Below are positions 52,838 through 61,682 of a stretch of DNA of 64,000 nucleotides, piece after piece. Under the pieces are notes generated by a model. That model saw only the letters and a list, made by a program, of their open reading frames with translations. It had not been told where the DNA came from and ran no database searches. Source of the DNA: Verrucomicrobiota bacterium. GTDB taxonomy: Bacteria > Verrucomicrobiota > Verrucomicrobiia > Methylacidiphilales > UBA1321. Both the position numbers and the translations under genes were made by a program. Location of the stretch: contig JABDHJ010000005.1 in assembly GCA_013285645.1 (NCBI GenBank), positions 61,433-125,432 on the forward strand, written 5' to 3'. Position 1 is the stretch's first letter; every line of letters begins with the position of its first letter.

Positions 52838-54547
52838 ATGTCAGAAATGGTAATATCCGATGTGGCGCAGGAAGTCGAAATAATCGGTTGGCTCGAAACA
52901 GAACACGGAGACAAGATTCCCTTGGAGGGATTCTGTAGCATTGGCAGGGAGATGAGTAACAACATCGTCCTGAACACATCGGCTGTCTCCCGGCACCACG
53001 GCCTTATCCATAAAAGGGAGAATGAATTTTGGATGGTTGACCTTGGCGGCATCAACGGAATTCTAATCAACGGTAACCGGGTGATCCACCCGGTGCGTTT
53101 GCAGGTGGAAGATCGCATTCAAATGCCTTCCGCTCTGTTTATCTTTCGGCAGGCGTTTTTTCCCCTATCCGCACTGCCAGACGAAAAAGAAAAGCCCCCG
53201 TTTCTGCCTGCCTCCAAGCCTGGGTACGTCTCCGCGCAGGAAGAGGAACAGAAGGAACTGGCGCTGGCAATCGATACCCAGCCCCTGCCCCCGCAGCCGA
53301 AGAAAAAGAAAGTGCCTCCGCAACCACCTGCGATCATGCCCGCACCCATATCTGTGCTGCCAGATGAAAAGGAAGTGTCGCCACAAATCCCTGCCATCGA
53401 ACTCCCGGCGGTATCCGTGCAGTCGGAAGAAAAGAACGATCTCCCACAATTACCTTCAATCGAGCCTGAGCCCGTATCCGTGCTGTCGGAGGAAGAGAAA
53501 GAGCCGCCACAAACATCTGCGACCAAGCCTCGAGGCAAGACTTCGAATGACCGAAGGAAGCGACGTTCCGCTCCCGCGACGAGCGCGCCTGCGTCCAGCA
53601 CTTCGGATCCACAGAACGTGTGCCTCACGGCTAAACGCAGCATGTATCTGGGTTTTGCCAGTATTTTTCTTCCATTTATTGGTCTGATCCCTGCCGTGGT
53701 GGCCATAGTCCTGGGGCATAGGGCGCTTAGAACAATCCACCAATCCAACGGCGCCCTTCTCGGGCGGGACAAGGCCATTACGGGGCTTTATTTCGGATAC
53801 ATCACGCTTCCGATCATCTTGGTTTACTCGACGTTTTTTTATGTTCTTAATTTTTCATCCCCCTCCTCGCCAGCCGTCATCGCGAACATTTCGAGTATTC
53901 CAACTTTTGCTCCGGTGATGGAAATCCCAAAGAGCCCGAACCCACCAAGCGCGCCTCCTGCAGCCATAGTTGAGAACAGTCAAAACGCTTCAGGACCTGC
54001 CCCATCGCCAATAATTACAAGTACAGAGAGCACACCAAGTTCTCTCCCTCCAGCGGCAGTTCCAAAGAGCGAAGATACGCAGAGCCCAACGCCCACCGAA
54101 AAAATTCCGTCAGTTCACAACACAGCAAGCGATGAATACGTGGCAAGAGCACCTGTGTCTCTCCGAAGCGATCCATCGCTAACCGAAACGTCTGATAAAA
54201 ACGGACTGACTACCGTAAGTTCAAGTTTGGAAACACCAAAACCGGTCGCCACGGAAAACTCACCTCCCGTCTTTTCATATGAAGTGCAGACCAAACTTAA
54301 AGATGGAATGCTCGAGCAACCGATGCCACTGGACAGCTCGGATCGTTCCTATTCGGATGCGGAAGCTTTCAACAATTCCGCCCGTATCCTCGCGCGCCAA
54401 CCGGAAGCCAAATATGCGGAATCCGTGCGGGATTTTCTAGATGATGTTAAGCACAGAAATCCTGATCCAGTGCGCTTGCAAATCCTTTCGGCGATGTATG
54501 CGAATTACATGGCGGCCTTGAAGCAGCCGGAAACATCTGGAAACTAA
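52838..54547 (+). CDS. FHA domain protein with repeats and DUF4190-like membrane part
   Basis: A 569-residue protein. The FHA domain (about 12-105) binds phosphothreonine: FCSIGREMSNNIVLNTSAVS (with GR and S), RHHGLIHKRENEFWMVDLGG, INGILINGNRVIH. Then four units of about 30 residues, each with an LPDEKE/SEEKN-like acid cluster followed by PPQxPAIxPxPxSV, cover about 115-230. Two membrane helices of a DUF4190-like domain follow (YLGFASIFLPFIGLIPAVVA and YITLPIILVYSTFFYVL, about 268-345). The rest is a Ser/Pro/Thr-rich external tail and a short helical end. FHA suggests Ser/Thr kinase signalling; no kinase is beside it. Confidence 0.85.
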   Translation: MSEMVISDVAQEVEIIGWLETEHGDKIPLEGFCSIGREMSNNIVLNTSAVSRHHGLIHKRENEFWMVDLGGINGILINGNRVIHPVRLQVEDRIQMPSALFIFRQAFFPLSALPDEKEKPPFLPASKPGYVSAQEEEQKELALAIDTQPLPPQPKKKKVPPQPPAIMPAPISVLPDEKEVSPQIPAIELPAVSVQSEEKNDLPQLPSIEPEPVSVLSEEEKEPPQTSATKPRGKTSNDRRKRRSAPATSAPASSTSDPQNVCLTAKRSMYLGFASIFLPFIGLIPAVVAIVLGHRALRTIHQSNGALLGRDKAITGLYFGYITLPIILVYSTFFYVLNFSSPSSPAVIANISSIPTFAPVMEIPKSPNPPSAPPAAIVENSQNASGPAPSPIITSTESTPSSLPPAAVPKSEDTQSPTPTEKIPSVHNTASDEYVARAPVSLRSDPSLTETSDKNGLTTVSSSLETPKPVATENSPPVFSYEVQTKLKDGMLEQPMPLDSSDRSYSDAEAFNNSARILARQPEAKYAESVRDFLDDVKHRNPDPVRLQILSAMYANYMAALKQPETSGN

Positions 54548-54688
54548 TGCGGTATCGAACTCGGCGGCTTTTCATTTCCGTGTAAAACAGAGACGAGGTT
54601 GGCACAGAACAACCCATTAAATATCTGGAGAAGGTGGTGGATGCCTCGATCGTGCCAGCGTCGCAGAAAGTGCGGTGAGTTTTTAGCT

Positions 54689-54714
54689 CCGTCATCCTTG
54701 TCGAAGGATGACGG
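54689..54714. repeat. Perfect 11-bp stem hairpin
   Basis: CCGTCATCCTT and AAGGATGACGG pair around GTCG, followed by ATTGTTTTG. It resembles a compact copy of the TCATCCT family and could end transcription from the FHA gene. Confidence 0.7.
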
Positions 54715-54754
54715 ATTGTTTTGAGAAGATACTTCGAAAACTGCTCTAGGAACT

Positions 54755-54975
54755 GTTAACACTACGCTCAAAAATTCTGCAACCCCAACGGGGTTGTGAT
54801 CACTCAGCCCAGGGTAGAGGCCGGGTGGACTCTACTCTGAAAGAGTTGAATCCGGCGCAGCAGGAGCAAGCTTCAACCCCTTCAGGGTTGTTCCCATATT
54901 TGATTAACCCAGGGTAGGCGCTGCTGCGCCAACCCTGGGCTGAATGATTGCAACCCTTTCAGGGTTGCCATGAGG
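54755..54975. repeat. Large nested palindromic element, copy 2
   Basis: This non-coding block shares its central motifs with 11370-11662: GCAACCC/GGGTTGC arms, CAGCCCAGGGTAG facing AACCCTGGGCTG, CTCTGAAAGAGTTGA facing CCCTTCAGGGTT, and AACCCAGGGTAGG. It fills the gap before the polysaccharide deacetylase, and no gene is seen. Confidence 0.75.
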
Positions 54976-55022
54976 CCGCCAAGCTTAAGAGGTGACGCGT
55001 TGAATCTTAGTGTGAACAGGCC

Positions 55023-56996
55023 CTAGTCGGACTTCGATCCCTTCGGAGCCACAGTCGGTGCGGGCGTCACGGCTGGCTCGACGTGAGTTACGGCGGGCAC
55101 AGTGATGGTTGGCGCAACATTGGTACCGGCTGACATGGGCGTCTCGGACGACAAAGAAGCGGGTGCGTTGGTCGAAGCAGCCGGGGCATTCGTCACAGAA
55201 GCGATGGGCGCATGCGTGACGCCGGCGCCACCGGCCGGTTCATAATTGAAATGCCAGTTGGCGACCATGATTTGCCCAGTCTGTGCGTCTTTCACCCGGA
55301 TGTTGATGAGGTTCACCGGCTGGATCAAATCGCGTGGAAGGTAGAGACGGATCGTCGAGGTCTTCGGATCGAAATCGTGTTTAACGACCCCGAAATCGCG
55401 CACACTGGTCTCGATGGAATTGGGGTCGAGATTACCGGAGTACCCAAGCACCGCCGTGATCACAGGCCGAGGATTGCTGGTGGTTCCACCGGGCGCGGGA
55501 TCGGCATCGGCGACGCCCAGCGCTCCCTGGCGCAGGTAGGCGGCAAAATCTTTTTCGACGCCCTGAGTAATCGTGTACCGACCGATGCTGTGTGGATCAG
55601 TGGTGCTGTGCACCGGGTTATCGGCCACGGTGAAAATATATTGATACCCGGCGGCGATGGCCTTGGCCTCGACCTCCTTGTTGTACGCACCGTAAGGATA
55701 AGCGAGAGCGACAATTTGTTTGCCCATCTTTTGCTCGAGGAGAGTTTTGGAACCCAGAGTTTCGTTGGTGAGCCATTCGTCATATTCCTCCGGCGACAAA
55801 AGGTGAATACTGCCCTTCCACTTTTGCGTGTGCTTGGGCAGTTGGGGATGAGTCATGGAATGCGATTCGATGTCGATGCCTTCCGCTTGCAGCGCGAGCA
55901 AATCGTTCCAACTGACCGCGCCCTTACCTTCCGCAACGGTGACAAAATCGGGATAAATGAAGAAGGTCCACGGATAACCGTACTTCTTCAGAATCGGCGC
56001 GGCATAGACGATCGCGCTCTTGTAACCGTCGTCGATCGTGATTACCACCGAGTTGGGCGGAAGACCAATTTCGTGGTGAAGGAATTTGATCAAGTCCGAC
56101 ATCGGGATGACATGATAGCCGTTGTCGTGGATATATTTCATTTCCGCTTCAAAGTGGTCGACATTCATCGTCCATTGGAATTTTGGCGGAATCTGGACTC
56201 CGGGCGCGGCGAATTGATGGTAGAGCAGGACGATCACGCTGGCTTCGACGCCTGTGGCGCGTCCATTGCCGGAGGTGGCTGGCGAAATTGCAGAGGGTGC
56301 GGCATTCGTGGCCGGAACGATTAATGCCGCGGCATTGGTTGCTTCCGCGCTGGTGCCAGTCGCTGCCGGGGTCATTGTACCGGAGATAGCCGGAGCCGGT
56401 GAAGGAACTGCCGTCTTGGTCGATTCGATGGCAGAAATCTGAACCATCGTTCCGGTGAACGGATGGTAAGCCGCGCGAACCAGAAACGGCGCCAAGCTTT
56501 GCCGCGAGTCGTTCATGGTCGAGGGCGGTGACATCGGCGGAGCAGGCGTGCCCACGGGAGGAGGAGTATTCGTCGAACCATCGGGCGTACTCGGCGGTGG
56601 CGGCACCGGACCGATGATCATATTTGGGTCGTTCGCAGCGGGGTTAAGCGCGGGGGCGGGAGTATCCGTGGAAGTCGGCGCGGCAGGCGTCGCGGTCGGG
56701 GCGGATGCAGACGAATCGGTGGTGGTGGACGCGGGGGTCGAAACGGCGTCCGTAGAAGCTGGCGTGGATGGCGCCGAGGTCGAAGAGAGCGGAGGAGCGG
56801 AGGGCGGCGCTGGTACCGATATGACGGATGAGGGCGCGTTGGTGCCCGTCAAGACCATGCCTTGCACGTTGAACTTTTCGCGCTCTTCGCGAAACCGGCT
56901 CTCCATTTGAGCGTGGGCAACCGTAAAGTAGCCGATGAAGCCGAAAATAAAGAGCAGCACACACGCCGCCAGAAAGAGATAACGCTTGAAAAGCAT
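55023..56996 (-). CDS. Membrane-anchored polysaccharide deacetylase
   Basis: A 657-residue protein with an N-terminal membrane helix (FLAACVLLFIFGFIGYFTVA), a very long Pro/Ala/Thr/Ser linker (about 50-245) and a NodB-homology deacetylase domain (about 255-470). Metal-site motifs: VVITIDDGYKSAIVYAAPIL (the DD pair), IESHSMTHPQLPKHTQ (HxxxH) and IVALAYPYGAYNKEVEAKA. The C-terminal part is beta-rich (LYLPRDLIQPVNLINIRVKD) with another disordered tail. It likely removes acetyl groups from a cell-wall or exopolysaccharide sugar outside the cytoplasmic membrane. gmhA is just upstream (17-base gap). Confidence 0.88.
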   Translation of the reverse strand: MLFKRYLFLAACVLLFIFGFIGYFTVAHAQMESRFREEREKFNVQGMVLTGTNAPSSVISVPAPPSAPPLSSTSAPSTPASTDAVSTPASTTTDSSASAPTATPAAPTSTDTPAPALNPAANDPNMIIGPVPPPPSTPDGSTNTPPPVGTPAPPMSPPSTMNDSRQSLAPFLVRAAYHPFTGTMVQISAIESTKTAVPSPAPAISGTMTPAATGTSAEATNAAALIVPATNAAPSAISPATSGNGRATGVEASVIVLLYHQFAAPGVQIPPKFQWTMNVDHFEAEMKYIHDNGYHVIPMSDLIKFLHHEIGLPPNSVVITIDDGYKSAIVYAAPILKKYGYPWTFFIYPDFVTVAEGKGAVSWNDLLALQAEGIDIESHSMTHPQLPKHTQKWKGSIHLLSPEEYDEWLTNETLGSKTLLEQKMGKQIVALAYPYGAYNKEVEAKAIAAGYQYIFTVADNPVHSTTDPHSIGRYTITQGVEKDFAAYLRQGALGVADADPAPGGTTSNPRPVITAVLGYSGNLDPNSIETSVRDFGVVKHDFDPKTSTIRLYLPRDLIQPVNLINIRVKDAQTGQIMVANWHFNYEPAGGAGVTHAPIASVTNAPAASTNAPASLSSETPMSAGTNVAPTITVPAVTHVEPAVTPAPTVAPKGSKSD

Positions 56997-57013
56997 AAAG
57001 GGGCAATAATCTA

Positions 57014-57580
57014 TCAGGTAAGAAGTCGCGCTTCAACAACTTCTAGAATGACATGGAGCGCCCAGCTATGAAGCTCCTGGACGCGTGCGCCAATGGAGGA
57101 GGGAACGATCCACTCCGCGTTGGGGAGTCCCTTAAGCTTTCCTCCGCCACAACCCGTCAAGGCGACAACGAGCATACCGCGAATACGGGCCATTTCCAAG
57201 GCGCGGAGAAGGTTGGCCGAGTTGCCGCTTGAGGTGAACAGAACGAGCACATCGCCCGGGGCTCCCAGCGCCTCCACCTGCCGGGCAAAAATCTGTTCGA
57301 AGCCGAAATCGTTTCCGATGCAGGTCAGTGCGGTTCCATCCGCCGCCAGACAGATCGCAGGCAACGCGCGGCGATTGTTTTTATAGCGCCCGACTAGTTC
57401 CTCGCACAAATGAAGCGAATCGGCGGCGCTTCCGCCGTTACCCGCAGCGAGCACTTTGTTTCCCGCCATCAGGGCATCGGCGATGATTTTCGCGCAACGA
57501 TCCAAGTCGGCAAGCGACGGCTTGGCGTCGGCCACCGCCTGGATGAGTTCGGTGTAGTGTTGGGATACGAGAGGATTCAT
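57014..57580 (-). CDS. gmhA: Phosphoheptose isomerase (SIS domain)
   Basis: A 188-residue enzyme from ATG 57580 converting sedoheptulose 7-phosphate to D-glycero-D-manno-heptose 7-phosphate, the first step of LPS core heptose synthesis. Motifs: VLAAGNGGSAADSLHLCEEL, VGRYKNNRRALPAICLAADG, FTSSGNSANLLRALEMAR, and VALTGCGGGKLKGL, with the late helix RVQELHSWALHVILEVVE typical of GmhA. It suggests a heptose-containing LPS core. No hldE is near. Confidence 0.93.
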   Translation of the reverse strand: MNPLVSQHYTELIQAVADAKPSLADLDRCAKIIADALMAGNKVLAAGNGGSAADSLHLCEELVGRYKNNRRALPAICLAADGTALTCIGNDFGFEQIFARQVEALGAPGDVLVLFTSSGNSANLLRALEMARIRGMLVVALTGCGGGKLKGLPNAEWIVPSSIGARVQELHSWALHVILEVVEARLLT

Positions 57581-57681
57581 GGGGGACACAACTCGATCTT
57601 GTCGCAGGTTCAGCGCGGCTTCCAGTCAAAAGGATCGGGTTCGCGCGAAGCAGGAAAGCAATGGAATTGCGCTGACAAGTG

Positions 57682-57706
57682 CGTTCCCAAGTAAAACTTG
57701 GGAACG
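57682..57706. repeat. CGTTCCCAAGT hairpin, copy 1
   Basis: A perfect 11-bp stem CGTTCCCAAGT/ACTTGGGAACG around AAA. The same stem occurs at 61557-61581, and a longer-loop variant at 59081-59121. Confidence 0.85.
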
Positions 57707-57812
57707 AGGGATTCACTACGTCCGCACAATTTGGTTGGATTTCTCCCCCATCCTTTTAACATGATAGGATGACGAACCCCGGCTACCGGTTCGCGCTTAG
57801 TCCAGCCCTGCC

Positions 57813-58958
57813 ATGTTGAAGATTTATTTTCGCTACCTTTTTCTGCGGTTACTGATCCCGTTTGTGGTCTGTCTATTCGCCGGAACGGTGATCTGGATCA
57901 TGGTGGATCTCTACGGAAATATTTATGATTTCCTCGAGCACAAGGCCTCGTTTGGCCTCGTCCTTTGGTTTTACACGTTGCAGATCCCTAGCATGCTGGT
58001 GCAGGTACTCCCGGCAACGATGCTCTTTGCCTCGCTCTGGACCCTACTGAACCTGAACCGCCGCAGCGAATTGGTCGCGCTTCAATCAGGCGGCATGGCG
58101 CCGATCTGGCTCTTTGCGCCGTTTTTTCTCTTCGCCCTTATTTGGATGGTCATCCTGGGAATCGATCTCGCCGGACCCGCGACGGAATCGCAGGTGAAGC
58201 GCGACCAACTGCTCCAGCAGGTCAAGGGGCAGGACTCCCGCAGCAATGTTTTTCATAATCTTCCCTATGTCGATAATACGAACCGCCGCGTCTGGTTTTT
58301 CCAGACCCTCGACATCGGTCATGGCAAAGCGCAGGGCGTGGAGCTTCTCTTCCGGGACGCGCAAGGCCACGACATGGAAAAGTACTTTGCCCGCGATGCG
58401 GTTTGGAATGGCGAATTCTGGAAATTGAGCAACGTCCGAGAGATTATTTATGGGACCGATGACACGGTAAAGGACTTCGCGCAGGTCGATCTGCCTGACA
58501 TCACCACGCCGCCGAAACAACTCTCGTTTAACATTTCACAGGCCGAGCAACTCACCCTGCCGCAATTGACCCAGTACATCGCCGCGAGCACCGCCAGCAA
58601 GGAACATCTGGCCGGATTTCGCACCGAATGGTGGTATCGCGTCCTTCAACCGCTGAGCCTGGTCGTCCTGCTGCTATTTGCGCTGCTGAATGGAATGCAT
58701 ACCGATCGGCGCGGGGCGGCGCGAGGCTGGGCATGGAGCATCGGCGTTCTCTTTTTATACGTCATCACGCAGGCGACGCTCATGCCCTTTGGAAAGTATA
58801 ACCGCATGTCTCCTTTTCTTTCCGTCATCGCGACGGAGATTATTTTCGGCGTAATCGGCCTGCACCTGCTGGCGATCAAGTACGGGTGGTATTGGCAGTT
58901 GGGCGAATATTGGAAAGAATGGCAGCGCGACGACACCGCCGAAGGTGATGCGCGTTAG
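57813..58958 (+). CDS. LptF/LptG family permease
   Basis: A 381-residue membrane protein with three helices at the start (LFLRLLIPFVVCLFAGTVIW, LVLWFYTLQIPSMLVQVLPA, and WLFAPFFLFALIWMVILGID), a periplasmic beta-jellyroll domain of about 150 residues, and three C-terminal helices (RVLQPLSLVVLLLFALLNGM and on). The NRRSELVALQSGGMAPIWLF loop is the family cytoplasmic coupling helix. It is part of the LptB2FG transporter that extracts LPS from the inner membrane. The second permease and LptB are not in the window. It starts after the divergent gmhA. Confidence 0.9.
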   Translation: MLKIYFRYLFLRLLIPFVVCLFAGTVIWIMVDLYGNIYDFLEHKASFGLVLWFYTLQIPSMLVQVLPATMLFASLWTLLNLNRRSELVALQSGGMAPIWLFAPFFLFALIWMVILGIDLAGPATESQVKRDQLLQQVKGQDSRSNVFHNLPYVDNTNRRVWFFQTLDIGHGKAQGVELLFRDAQGHDMEKYFARDAVWNGEFWKLSNVREIIYGTDDTVKDFAQVDLPDITTPPKQLSFNISQAEQLTLPQLTQYIAASTASKEHLAGFRTEWWYRVLQPLSLVVLLLFALLNGMHTDRRGAARGWAWSIGVLFLYVITQATLMPFGKYNRMSPFLSVIATEIIFGVIGLHLLAIKYGWYWQLGEYWKEWQRDDTAEGDAR

Positions 58959-59080
58959 AGAAGCCGCCTGTCGCCGCACTTTGACTGATCTGCGCGATAA
59001 GCCCTTCGCGTATCTGGGGACTAACGGGAAGAATTAGCCACAAGGAACGCAGAGAACACAAAGGTTGGGGAATTCTTCCC

Positions 59081-59121
59081 TCGTTCCCAAACACGCACAC
59101 GTGAAGGAGTTTGGGAACGAG
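59081..59121. repeat. CGTTCCCAA hairpin, copy 2 (variant loop)
   Basis: CTCGTTCCCAAAC and GTTTGGGAACGAG-like arms (TCGTTCCCAA at 59081, TTGGGAACGA at 59111) enclose a GCACACGTG-containing loop. It sits in the spacer downstream of the LptF/G gene. Confidence 0.65.
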
Positions 59122-59182
59122 GAACAAGACAGACCGAACTGAGCCTGCCACGCATGCGTGCGACAAGCTCAGGATGACAGAA

Positions 59183-60589
59183 TTAGGACGGAGACAGTTC
59201 CTGCCCCTTGGCGGTGTCTTTGACTTTCCAGCCAAGCGTTTCGATGGCTTTGCGGAGCTCATCGCTCTTGGCGAAATCCTTGGCCTTGCGAACGGCGGCG
59301 CGCTGATCAAGGAGAGCCTGTACTTCGGCGGGGATGATGACGGTAGCGTCGCCGAGACCGAGGACGGAATCGAGAGCTATCCACGCAGCTTCGACTTCAC
59401 TCGCTTGAGCGGCAGTCAATTGACCCGCATCGAGAGTCTTGTTCGTTTCGCGGATCAGTTGAAAAAGATGTCCGAGCGCATCGTTGATATTGAGGTCGTG
59501 GGAAAAAGCACGATCGATTTGCTCGCGGAATGCAACAGCGGCTGCGAATGAATCGGCATTCGAGACCCCGTCCGTGACCGCCGCTTTGATCCGTTTCCTC
59601 CACTCATCAATCCGCGTGAGTGCCGTCTTCGCATCATCCATCCCCTGCCATGTAAAATTGAGATTCTTCGCATAAGCGGCACCGGAAAGAAGCGCGTACC
59701 GCAACTCGCGTCCTGTGTAGCCCTTCGCCAGCACATCACGCACGGTGTACATATTTCCCTGCGATTTCGACATCTTCTGCCCATCGACGAGCAGATGTTC
59801 GACGTGAAACCAATGCTTCACGAAAGTCAGACCAGTCGCGGCCTCGCTTTGGGCGATCTCGTTTTCGTGGTGCGGAAAGCGCAGGTCCGTGCCGCCACCA
59901 TGAATATCAATCTGTTCGCCAAGATGCTTCATGCTCAGCGCGGAACACTCGATGTGCCAGCCGGGCCGGCCTTTGCCCCATGGCGAATCCCAACCGACGT
60001 CGCCATCAGCGGCCACCCATTTTTTCCAAAGAACGAAATCGCCCACGCCTTCCTTCTCGTACTCGTCCTGGTTCACGCGAGCACCGGAGATCAGGTTCGC
60101 CATGTCGAGATGGCAAAGGCAGCCGTACTTCGGAAACGACGCGATACGAAAATAAACCGAGCCGTCGTCGGAGACGTAAGCCGATTTCTTTTCGATCAGC
60201 TTTCCAATCAACGCCACCATCTCCGGAATGTAATCGGTCGCGTTAGGGGTGCGCTCGGCCATCTCGATATTCAACGTCTTCGCGTCCTCAAGGAACGCCT
60301 GGCGATAGATGGAGGTGAATTCCTTCAGCGGCAAATTCTTCTCGCGCGAGCCGCGGATCGTCTTGTCATCGACATCAGTAAACTGCATGACGTGATCGAC
60401 CTGATAACCAAAATGTTTCAGTGCGCGTCGCAAGAGATCGACCGCAACGTAGGTACGAAAATTGCCGATGTGGCCGTAGTTATAGATGGTCGGCCCGCAG
60501 ACGTAGAGGCTGACGCGCTTGCCGGCGGGATCGAGCGGCACGAGCGGCTCGACCGCGCGGGACATCGAGTTGTAAAGCTCCAGCGCCAT
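59183..60589 (-). CDS. cysS: Cysteinyl-tRNA synthetase
   Basis: A 468-residue class I aminoacyl-tRNA synthetase. Zinc and active-site motifs: LYVCGPTIYNYGHIGNFRTY (Cys ligand and HIGH-like GHIGN), IECSALSMKHLGEQIDIHGG with the later zinc ligands, and QKMSKSQGNMYTVRD (KMSKS). The C-terminal helical anticodon region follows, with ETLGWKVKDTAKGQELSPS at the end. ispF ends four bases before the cysS start, so the order ispF-cysS on the minus strand forms an operon. Confidence 0.97.
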   Translation of the reverse strand: MALELYNSMSRAVEPLVPLDPAGKRVSLYVCGPTIYNYGHIGNFRTYVAVDLLRRALKHFGYQVDHVMQFTDVDDKTIRGSREKNLPLKEFTSIYRQAFLEDAKTLNIEMAERTPNATDYIPEMVALIGKLIEKKSAYVSDDGSVYFRIASFPKYGCLCHLDMANLISGARVNQDEYEKEGVGDFVLWKKWVAADGDVGWDSPWGKGRPGWHIECSALSMKHLGEQIDIHGGGTDLRFPHHENEIAQSEAATGLTFVKHWFHVEHLLVDGQKMSKSQGNMYTVRDVLAKGYTGRELRYALLSGAAYAKNLNFTWQGMDDAKTALTRIDEWRKRIKAAVTDGVSNADSFAAAVAFREQIDRAFSHDLNINDALGHLFQLIRETNKTLDAGQLTAAQASEVEAAWIALDSVLGLGDATVIIPAEVQALLDQRAAVRKAKDFAKSDELRKAIETLGWKVKDTAKGQELSPS

Positions 60590-60593
60590 GATT

Positions 60594-61073
60594 CTACTTG
60601 GGCAAAGTCACCATCGCCACGGCCATCGCCGCGATCCCCTCGCCGCGACCAGCAAAGCCGAGCTTCTCATTCGTCGTAGCCTTGAGATTCACACGATCCA
60701 CCGAAATGCCAAGTGCTTCGCCGAGCTTGGCCTTCATCTTGTCGAGATGCGGCGCGATCTTCGGAGCTTCGGCAATGACGGATGCATCGACATTCTCGAG
60801 TACAGCGCCGCGCTTTTCGAGCATGCCTCGAATTTCCTGAAGAAACACCAGGCTGCTCACACCGCGCCAACGCTCGTCGGTATTCGGAAAATGATGGCCA
60901 ATGTCGCCCGCACCGAGCGCGCCGAGGACGGCATCGGCCAGAGCGTGAATGAGCACATCGGCATCCGAGTGGCCCTCGAGCCCCTTGTCGTGCGCCAATT
61001 CGATGCCGCCGAGAAAAAGTTTCCTTCCCTCGACCAGTGGGTGAACGTCATAACCAATGCCTACGCGATTCAT
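60594..61073 (-). CDS. ispF: 2-C-methyl-D-erythritol 2,4-cyclodiphosphate synthase
   Basis: A 159-residue trimeric enzyme of the non-mevalonate isoprenoid pathway, from ATG 61073. Frame extends upstream to 61157 through a repeat, which I reject. Motifs: GIGYDVHPLVEGRKLFLGGI (Asp and His zinc ligands), LEGHSDADVLIHALADAVLG (second His and the conserved HSDADV), and GDIGHHFPNTDERW. The MEP pathway supplies precursors for hopanoids (hpnH) and undecaprenyl carriers. cysS follows after four bases. Confidence 0.96.
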   Translation of the reverse strand: MNRVGIGYDVHPLVEGRKLFLGGIELAHDKGLEGHSDADVLIHALADAVLGALGAGDIGHHFPNTDERWRGVSSLVFLQEIRGMLEKRGAVLENVDASVIAEAPKIAPHLDKMKAKLGEALGISVDRVNLKATTNEKLGFAGRGEGIAAMAVAMVTLPK

Positions 61074-61127
61074 AAGAACCGCCAAGCATGCCCTGAAAGC
61101 ACGTGAACAACAAGCGGGGAAGCTACT

Positions 61128-61290
61128 GAATTTTGACGGAATTAACGGAATTACCAAATTTACGGGATTGGGACCGGGAAGTTTTATGGGAAAAGCAGGG
61201 ACATGACGTTATGAGAACTTCTTCGTTCACCGGCCGTTAATCCCTTTCATTCCGTAAATTTGGTAATTCCGTTAATTCCGTCAAAAATTC
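61128..61290. repeat. 38-bp inverted repeat upstream of ispF
   Basis: GAATTTTGACGGAATTAACG (from 61128) and the continuing 18 bases are the near-perfect complement of TCCGTAAATTTGGTAATTCC to GTCAAAAATTC (61251-61290), with an 80-base loop. This fills most of the 290-base gap between ispF and the small basic protein gene. Confidence 0.8.
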
Positions 61291-61363
61291 TTCCGGTATT
61301 TCTGCTTGCGCTCCCCGGCGATTCTGCTTGGATAAGCATTCCCTTTAACCAAAAGAGCCCTTT

Positions 61364-61519
61364 ATGTCCCAGCATCGCAGCCTTCGTTCATCCGGTACCA
61401 TTGCAGCCAAGCGCAACGTTCTCAAACGTTTCGAGCGCGTTGACCTGCTCAAAAAGCGCGGTCAATGGAAAGAAGGCCGTAGCGTGATGAGCCTGCCCAA
61501 GACCAAGCCCGACGTTTAG
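61364..61519 (+). CDS. Chlamydiae/Verrucomicrobia small basic protein (TIGR04137-like)
   Basis: A 51-residue very basic protein: MSQHRSLRSSGTIAAKRNVL, KRFERVDLLKKRGQWKEG, RSVMSLPKTKPDV. It has the RSL, RNVLKRFERV, GQWKEGRSVMSLPKTK pattern of the small basic protein family confined to Chlamydiae and Verrucomicrobia, whose members are thought to bind RNA or the ribosome. ATG 61364 is preceded by AAAAGAG as a ribosome binding site. This gene is the strongest marker of the organism's phylum in the window. Confidence 0.88.
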   Translation: MSQHRSLRSSGTIAAKRNVLKRFERVDLLKKRGQWKEGRSVMSLPKTKPDV

Positions 61520-61556
61520 TCCTGCGGACGGCAGTAACGCTTCGCCATTCCCCTCT

Positions 61557-61581
61557 CGTTCCCAAGTTGTACTTGGGAACG
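61557..61581. repeat. CGTTCCCAAGT hairpin, copy 3
   Basis: A perfect 11-bp stem around TGT, identical in stem to 57682-57706. It is placed 37 bases after the small basic protein stop and could serve as a terminator or as a processed site, but no T-run follows. Confidence 0.85.
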
Positions 61582-61682
61582 CCCTTGTCCCCGCAACTTT
61601 GTTGCCTCGGTGCTTTCCTCAAATATCCAATGAGGAAAACACCTGAATTGCATTTTAAACCCTTTGGCTTAATCCTCATCCC

